Below are positions 22,331 through 29,546 of a stretch of DNA of 29,546 bases, piece after piece. Source of the stretch: Auxenochlorella pyrenoidosa. Taxonomy: Eukaryota > Chlorophyta > Trebouxiophyceae > Chlorellales > Chlorellaceae. The notes below the pieces were generated by a model. That model was given only the letters and a program-made list of their open reading frames with translations. It was not told the origin of the DNA and searched no databases. The stretch spans positions 531,816 through 561,361 of the forward strand of contig KQ481993.1 of NCBI GenBank assembly GCA_001430745.1. The letters are read 5' to 3'. Position numbers and translations under genes: made by a program. How positions within the stretch are numbered: the stretch's first letter is position 1; each line of letters begins with the position of its first letter.

Positions 22331-25300
22331 TCAAACTCCCAAGCGAGCGTGAGTGCGCAGCAGCAAGGGCACAGTGGCTGCTATTACGACGGACACCAGC
22401 ACCGCTGGGCCGCCTGGCAGCACTAGCTGACAGCACGCGCCACGTGCAACTCGCTGCACGGCAGCTGCCAGCTGTCGGGACGCGCCGCCTGCCCAGTGGC
22501 CGGCCCTGGTGATGCCTAGAGCCGCGTCCAGGCGCCGTGTGCAGTCTGGCCCAAGCACTGCGTACGCCAGTTGGCCCACTGACAGCAGAGCCTCGTACAC
22601 AGCCGGCAGATGGCGTCGCCAGGCGGCCGGCACCGAGTTGTCCAGGAGCCAATTTGACTGTGGGGCAAGGGAGGTGGTGGCAAATGGGTAGGCAGGGGTT
22701 AGGCCAAGTGTCTGAAGGCTTGGGCAGCTGGGCAACCTGCAGCACGACATGAGCCTTGCTCGCGAAAAGCTTCCTGCAGAACGCACAGCATCCACATTGG
22801 AAGCAGCAGGTGCAGCTGGGCACTTCCCCTTGCTGCCATTAGCAGCGCACCTGGTCTGAGGCAAGCACGCCATCCACCAGCAGAGTGCCGCCCTGCGCGA
22901 TGCGTGGAGGCGTGGAGAGCGGCAGTGGGCCGGTGCGCAGTTTACAGATCCGTGAACAATCCGACCTTGCGTTCCCCCTCACTACGCTGCAAGCATGCAA
23001 GCAGTCAAGGCAAAGCAGGCGCGTGTGACTGGTGCCCGCTTAACACCCCAGGAAAATTTAGCCCCTCAGGAAGGCATCTCACGTGGACAAATGGGTTGAA
23101 GAGGCCCTGCTCAGAGGACATCCATACGCGCGTAACCACCGCTGGTTGCAGTGCACTGACGATGCCGTCGCCGCCCAGGCTGCCGCCGTCGCCGCTGCTG
23201 TTTGTGCTGCTGCCACTGTCTGCAGGTGCTGCTACTAGGATGAGCATCCCAGGCCGCACATCCTGCGCGTAGGCATACTGCCAGCCACTGCTGCTGCTGC
23301 TGTCGCCCCTGCCGCCGTTTCCGCGGCCAGCTGCAGCCAGCAGCGCCCCGCGCAGCAGGCCGGCCAGCCCAGGGAGCCGAGGCTCCCCGCAGGCCTCCGC
23401 CCTGCCTTCTGCGCAGGTTGGTATAAAGTGCTGCTTGCTCAGCTGCAAACGCCACAGCCGCCCCCCTGCGGCTGCTGGAGGTGCTGCCGCTGCAGCTGAG
23501 GCACCAGCAACGGCGCTTAGTGCACCGGGCGACAGCAGCCTCGCCTCGAGGTTGACAAACAGTCCACGCGCGTGCTGATCTTGGTGACCAAACAGATAGA
23601 CCGGCTTGTACGCCAGCCTGCCAGTCTGCCTGTCCAGCGCAAGCACGTGGTCTCCTATTGACAGGTGAGACATGGCCACCGCGCCCCGGCCGCGCACAGC
23701 CGCCGTGGCGGCCGAAGGGAAGCAGCCGCCGTCATCTTCGGGCACATCAAAGGTGAAGGGAGGTGGTGGCGGGCGTGGCGGCGGCTTGGATCTGCTCGGT
23801 TGGGGTGGGTTCATGGGGACGGGGAAGTGCAGGGTAAGCAAGCCAGGCAAAAGTCAGCAAGAGGACCGTGCAGACTGCCGCGACCCCTGGCAGAAATGGT
23901 ATCGATGTTCACGCTCATGCATGCAGGTTCCCAGGCAGGGCGCAATCACGTTGCCAGCGGCAGCACTCACGGGGGACGCACAAACTCGGTGCACCGCGGC
24001 CTGCACGCCAGCCAGGAGTGTCACAGGGGCAGAGAGGATGGGTGAGCCAGGTGGTTTGCACCCGATGTCAGTGCGCCAGCAAGCCCTGGAGCCAGCTAGG
24101 TGCTCCAGGCAAGCTGGCATGAGAGCATGCCTGCAGCACACGTATATGGCTATGCCAACTGGGATGCAGCCCCAAGGGTGCCGCTGTGCGGCACATCCGC
24201 CCCCCCTGCTCACCCCGAGAAGTCCGACTTGCAGTTGCACTTGGTCTGGGTGCAGGTCTCGGTGCCCTTGGGGTCGCACTTTGGCCCCACCGCCACCTGC
24301 ACAGATCGCAAGGGTGTTGGCATGGGCTGGGATCACAAGTCATGCAAAGGGTGGACAAGCTAGTTGGCGGCAGTCAGTGCTTGAGCATGCATTGCCCAGG
24401 GTCTGGCGAATGCGTTTACGGGCTGGGCGGGATGCGGTGCAGCAGACCAGGCGCAGACACACCTTGGTGTCGAAGCAGCTGAGGCAGCCCGTGCCGCCGG
24501 GGGTTTGCACTTGGTAGGAGCCGGGAACGCACGAGGTTGACGGGGGGACGCAGTTGGCTGCAGGGCACCAAGGGTGGTGGGAGGCAGCGGCAGCTCACCG
24601 GCCGGAACCAGCAACAAGAGCGCTTGCAGCACCAGGCTGCTGGTGGAATTTGGCCAGCAAGTGCAGCGGCCTCTGGCGCTGCTGCGCACGCAACGATTGC
24701 AAAACCTTTTCTGCTGCCTCCCTGCAGGGTGGGATTGGTGCAGCGCTTGCGCCCCCGGAGCGCGCTGCTTGCCTCCGTTGTACGAGATGCACGCCTTGAT
24801 GTAGTCCTGCAGCCCCTTGCGGATGGCTGTCAGCCTGTCGGCGGTGGCCCAGCTGGGGGTGGGCGTCACGCTGGCCCACAGCGCCGGGAAGGAGAAGAGG
24901 TTGAGGGTGGAGGAGATGGTGTAGTAGACCGGGGGGAGGTCGTTGCCCTGGCGGCCTGCAAGGCAAGGGGGTGGGGCATAGCCACCACATAGGCGGAGGT
25001 CCACTGCAGCACCGGGGGGGCAGTCGGAGCGTGCAACTAGCACACCGACGTGCTGTGCCTGGCCAAGCCTACTGCAGCACTGCTGCCGGTCAGGCCAAGC
25101 TGACCGCAAGCCATCAGGAGCCACGCAAGCGGCTGTTGTCCGAGCAGGGCCGGCAGCAGCCCCGGACAGCTTACGGTAGCGATCAAGCAGCTGCGACCAG
25201 CCCACGCAGTCGACGTAGTTGCCAAAGAGGAAGGGAGGCAGGACCTCGGGCGGCATGACTGCGGGCAGGGCAGGGGCGACAGCGAGAGTGGATGCGGGAG

Positions 25301-28300
25301 CTCAGGCGGCACCACACGCACGCCAGGGGTTGCGCAGTTGCCAGAGCATTAGCTCGACAGCCGAGCCATGTGTGCCCAAGGCTCCGGAAGGGGCACAACT
25401 GGTGCTTCGCCAGTTCTGTTGCTGTCAGACAGACATCAACCCCAAACAGACTTGCGTGCCCAAGCGTGAGCGCCGCAGGCAGGCAGCCCCCCGCGCAGCT
25501 CACTCTGCACGCCCAGGGTGGAGGCGACGCTGTTGTAGGCGTTGAACGACTGGTCGAAAATCGCCTCGTTCTTGTTGGTCTCGAAGGAGAGCAGGCGCGC
25601 CGACACCGACACCGTCACGCCCTTCTCGGTCAGTTGCGCGTACTGGCTGGAAGTCATGGTGGAGATCATGTTCACCAGCCCCCCAGTGTAGACCTGCATG
25701 AAGGTGACGGGCACGGCGCACGGGAAAGAGGTTTCCAGGAGGCATGGAACGGGTGGGAGGGCGCCTGCAGTTGGCGCGGCGCGCCAGCCCGCTGGTTGCC
25801 GGCCGGGCGGGTGCGTAGGGGAACTGAGGGGAAAGCGTGCTGCTCGGGCTGCATTCATCATTTCATCATAAGGGCTCTTGCCTTGTTCACGTAGTGGGTG
25901 CCGTACTTGGTGAGGAAGGTGTAGATGGCGGCCTGCAGGAGGAGGACGGGCGCAGCCAGACACAGAGACAGGGCCAGTGGACTTGCGTCAGGGTGGTTTT
26001 GTGCCAACATCTGATTACCGGCAGTGCGCAGGGGTCGCCAGCACGCCTTCTCCCTGGCTGGCCGTTGAGAGAGTTGAGTGGACTGCGGGGGATGCGGGCA
26101 AAGCGCGCAGAGCCAAGCGCAGGCTGGACTGGACAGGCTTGGACTGGACTGGACAGGCAGGCACCTGGTCCGTGGGGTTGGCTGCCAGCGGCTGCACGTT
26201 GGCGACGAATGTGGGGTCCAGGGCGATTCCCATGGGAGCGCCGCGCAGCGCGAAGCCCTGCAGCAGCTTGCCAACAGCAACCAGGGTTTAGGCCCTGGCT
26301 GATCGGCTTCCTGTGCCTTCCACGGCTACGATGCATGCCAGCAGCCATGTGAGCCTGAGTGCAGCGGCGGCCGCGGTTGTCCAGAGCCGCTGCGACCTGC
26401 CACCTCGTCCAACCTGCTGGAACCGCATGCGCTCGCCCCTGCAGCACGACGATTTTGCTTGCCGGGCCCCAAGCAGCTGCACGCCATGCCACGCTGCTTG
26501 GAGTGCGGCAAGCATTTCGGTCGCAGTGCACCGGCCTTGCCTGCATGTAGACTTGTGCCTTGGAGCTAATGGTAATCGTCTGCTTGTCGGTGGTCTCCTG
26601 CTCGACGCTAAAAAAGTTCCTGCAAGGGACGGCAGAGAGGGCAGGCGGTGGCGCCATATGAGCGCCGTAAGAGCAGTGCGCACACATGTGCAGAGGTCGC
26701 CCTCTGCGGGCAGGCTGGCGGGCAGTGCCAGTTCAAAGGAGCGCCGCCGGCTCTGCGCGTTGCAGCACGGCAGAATATGCGCGCTGCAGTCCCCCGGCGC
26801 AGCAAGGCAGAGCCATGGTGCCCGGCGCTCACGCGTTGGCACTGAAGGCAGCATACTTGAATTCTGCGGTCACGCCAAGCCTGCACAGGGAGAGCGCAAT
26901 GGCTTCGCAAGCTGCAGTGAGAGCGCCTTGCCCACTGTGCGCCGTGCCTCTTTAGGCTTCCGAGCACGTCTTGGTACCACCGCCCATGCCCGGGGCAGCA
27001 GTTACCATGCTGCGCCACCGCGGCGGCAGCCCTGCCCGGGAACTACTGCCGGCCTGCTGGGCACGCCGCCGGATGGCGAGCCCCAAGCCACGGCGTGCGT
27101 ACCCCACCAAGCTCTGCATGGCTGCCCTCTGGCTGCTCCGCGGCTCACTGTACGGAGTTGGACTCCTTCAGGGTGTTGCTGGAGTAGGTGACCTTGTTGG
27201 AGAGCTCGCTCTGGCAGGAGCCGCCGGTGCCCAGGTCCAGCCCGCTGACGACCGAGTCGTTGACGGCAAAGATGAAGTTGTTGGTGAAGCCGGGGTCCAC
27301 GCTGGCAAAGCCCCAGGACAGGGGGAAGCCTGCGGGCCGAGGGGCGCGGCAGGGCTTGTGGGAAACGCAGTGAGGGCGCACACCCTGGGGCCGTGGACTC
27401 AGAAGCCAGCAGGGTGCAGCCAGAAGGGCGCCGCCAGCTCGGGAGGCGGGCAATTGACTCTGGCCATGCCTCCTCCAAGGCTGTGGGACAGCGGATGAGC
27501 CTATTACACTGAAGCCGCCCTGCCTCGACGCCCCCCCCCCCGCCCAACAGCCGCCCCCCCTCCCGGCGCACACCTTCGAACACGTTGTACCCCTGGCCCA
27601 GCACACTGTATTTCTGGCCAGCCCCCATGGTGGGGGTGGGCAGGGCCGCCGCTGCAACGGAGGCCACAGCTGCCTTGCCCTCCACGTAGTACCCCTCCGC
27701 CCCCTTGGGCACGGCCGACGCAGCCAGGGCGGCCGAGGCCCTGGCGGTGCCGGCGGCCTGGAGGGCCGAGGTGTAGACATAGTCTGGGGGGATGAGGCGC
27801 ACCTGCGGCGGCAGGGGGCCAGGAGGAGCGCAAGGGCAGGGTGTCTGCTGGTTTCATGGATGGCCCTCAGACAAGGAGTGCGTAAGCAACAAGTTGGCAT
27901 GCTCTGCCTTGGGGGCGGGCCCCAGGGACATCATGCAGGGGGTGGAGCTGGCTGGCTGTCTGGCAGGCAGGCGCACCATGGAGGAGGTGACGCTGGCGAG
28001 GTCGTTGACGGGGATGACCTTGGGGGGGCACACGCCCGCCACGTTCCTCTCCCAGTCCTGGGGCTGCACATAGTCCTGCAGGCGGGCGGGGCAGGAGGGC
28101 GAGAGGGGTGCGCACGCTGCAGTAGCGCAGAGCTGACTTCCCTCGTGCTGGCGTGGCAGGCGCCGCGCACTGCAGCCTGCAGCCCTCCCGCATGCCGGCC
28201 TGCAGCAGTGCATGCCGCTGCGTCAGCTGCCGGGGGGCATGCAACAACAAGCATGCACTCCGTGCAGGGCTGAGGCGCAGGATGCGCAATGCCCGCCCGG

Positions 28301-29546
28301 GTCGCCCACCAGCCGGAGCGCAATGGCGTTAAGCAGCGCGCTGCGGTACCGCATGCCCAGCTCCTCGGGGGGGATGCCGCGCTTGTCCAGGGTGTCGAGC
28401 CCCTGGGAGATGTAGAACTGCGATGTCGAAGAAGACATGGTGGCAAGTTGGATTTTGCGGGCGACTGCAAGCAGCGCGCCGGGCGCATCGTACCGCCTTG
28501 CGACAGTGCGCAGGGGCGCGTCTCAGGCGGGTGTGACAGGCTGAAGGCGGGCCGGGGGCTGCCCGCCCGGGGGGGCTGGTCGACGGGCTGTGTCGGTGTC
28601 TGTGGCGGCGCAAGCAGCAGCACGCCTCTGCCAGCTCACCTTCTTCATTGCCCGGTTGGTGGGGGCGCCAATCACCTTGCCCAGCGTGAGGATGCGCAGG
28701 TCCGCTGCAGCCAGGGGTCCGGGCAGGCGGGGCAATGCAGTGAGAGGATGGAGTGACCCGGCCCTGCCAGTGCTGCCCAGGTTACAGACCGCCTGCCGCC
28801 CCAGGGGTCAAACGCCTGTGCGCGCCCACGGCCCGGCAGCCCGCGCACTCGTGATGTTCAGGCTCTCCACCGCGTACAGCAGGTCTGCAAACAGGCCGCT
28901 GCTGCTGGAGGCCATGAGCTCGTCGAATGCCTCGGCCTTGGTGGGGTCCAGCTTGCAGCTGGTGGCCCAGCTGTACGTCGGCTGCAGGGGGGGGGGGACC
29001 AGCAGGCAGGGGGGAGGTGAGCTGCGGGGCAGCCGGCGGGGCGCAGGCAGTGTGCGTGCGCCCTGCCGCGCGGCTGCCCGCGTCAAAATGCGACCCCCTT
29101 CTCCACACGCCCAGCGCTACGGGCGCACAACCATTGCTGCGGAGCCGTGCATGCTTCAAGACAGGAGCGCACCGGGGGAGGTGCTGGTGGGGGCCTGGGC
29201 GGGAATGGCGGGAACTGCGGCAGGAGGGACGGAAGGTGCGCGCGATTGCAGAGCCAGCTGGCATAAGCATGCGGCACAGCTTTGAACGCTGACACAGGCC
29301 TCCCCATGCAAAGCAAAGGTGCCGATGACGCTGTCCCGCATTGCAGGATCTGACGTACACACTGCATACCAGGTGCTCACCGGAGCAGGTGGCGAGGGTG
29401 GGGGGCTAGGAGGCGAGGGCGAGGGAGGTGGGCTGCGTGGTGGCGGTGGACTCAACTGCAGCGCACATGGGTTAGCAGCCCCGGAAAGCACGTCAGTGAC
29501 GTGCACGTGGCCAGTGCAGAGCTGCCAGAGCAACAGTGCAGCCCAA
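22331..29546 (-). CDS. MACPF-EGF-Hint fusion protein (5' partial)
   Basis: Exons: (29546)29455-29381, 28981-28849, 28704-28640, 28417-28310, 28075-27977, 27802-27574, 27329-27149, 26880-26833, 26619-26541, 26257-26165, 25932-25882, 25693-25504, 25258-25175, 24955-24773, 24557-24463, 24296-24214, 24000-23971, 23791-23083, 22892-22851, 22657-22331 (TGA). Phases close at all 19 junctions, giving 967 aa counted from 29455. Order: Pro-rich head (PPPPRSPPP) after a possible signal-peptide end; MACPF domain to about residue 520 with KYGTHY near 379-384; Cys-rich segment 540-605 ending EGF-like (CNCKSDFSGPRC); Pro-rich linker; Hint domain from Cys632; tail with a hydrophobic helix. MACPF proteins form membrane pores or attack complexes; Hint domains cut and sometimes lipidate the upstream part. 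A secreted, self-processed perforin-like surface protein is inferred. Three introns use GC donors. The start codon lies beyond the window. Confidence 0.85.
22851..23724 (-). other. Hedgehog-type Hint autoprocessing domain
   Basis: The domain starts at a Gly-Cys-Phe junction (Cys codon 23724-23722), as at the Hedgehog cleavage site. It carries the early MSHLSIGDHVLALD motif, a later SKQHFIPT block whose His matches the TxxH position (Ser replaces Thr), VVTRVW, and the closing LLVDGVLAS strand encoded by 22892-22851. The nucleophilic Cys and the block His are both present, so the first N-to-S acyl shift should be possible. Whether the product is hydrolysed or sterol-linked cannot be told. Confidence 0.85.
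25882..25932 (-). other. MACPF signature exon
   Basis: This 17-codon exon encodes FLTKYGTHY, matching the MACPF/CDC signature (aromatic-Gly-Thr-His-aromatic). It is in phase 0 on both sides and is followed by a GC donor (AAG|GCAAGA). The exons upstream (26880-26541) and downstream (25693-25504) hold the polar, Thr/Ser-rich stretches expected for the two membrane-inserting helical clusters. Confidence 0.85.
26124..26158. repeat. 15-bp direct repeat, period 20
   Basis: The 15 bases ctggactggacaggc occur at 26124-26138 and 26144-26158, inside the MACPF-Hint intron 26164-25933, next to its donor on the transcript strand. Confidence 0.8.
27531..27566 (-). repeat. G-rich intron tract
   Basis: The plus strand has C-runs of 11 and seven; the transcript strand therefore carries long G-runs within about 45 nt of the donor of the MACPF-Hint intron 27573-27330. 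Confidence 0.7.

Overview
The window looks like nuclear DNA of a green alga, most likely a trebouxiophyte close to Chlorella or Micractinium. The evidence is high GC, dense small exons with 100-400 nt introns and C-rich 3' ends reading CTGCAG or CCGCAG, TGTAA poly(A) signals, Pro-rich secreted proteins, and MYND, SGNH and Hint families of algal type. No bacterial operons, tRNA, rRNA or CRISPR arrays were seen. A 735-base run of N lies at 18205-18939.

Six spliced genes alternate strictly in orientation (+,-,+,-,+,-), so every intergenic region is either convergent or divergent. (1) 322-2833 (+), partial: TPR-like helical repeat protein. (2) 7877-3427 (-): 939-aa protein with a C-terminal MYND zinc finger. 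(3) 8918-13524 (+): 622-aa type II membrane or secreted SGNH hydrolase with a C-terminal domain typical of algae. (4) 16658-14303 (-): 252-aa secreted protein made of alternating Cys-rich modules, one per exon. (5) 17750-22131 (+), interrupted by the gap: secreted, probably N-glycosylated protein of no family I recognise. (6) 29546-22331 (-), 5' end outside the window: Pro-rich head, MACPF (perforin-like) domain, Cys-rich/EGF-like segment, Pro-rich linker, Hedgehog-type Hint domain and a C-terminal hydrophobic segment.

I built exon models by hand by requiring reading phase to match at each junction, so introns are supported by phase closure as well as by splice-site sequence. Genes 3 to 6 all look secretory or cell surface. 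Whether they work together is not shown by the sequence.

The most notable observations are the MACPF-EGF-Hint fusion, which suggests a self-processing perforin-like surface protein; an unusually high share of GC-AG introns (10 of about 66); and the module-specific splice donors of the Cys-rich gene.
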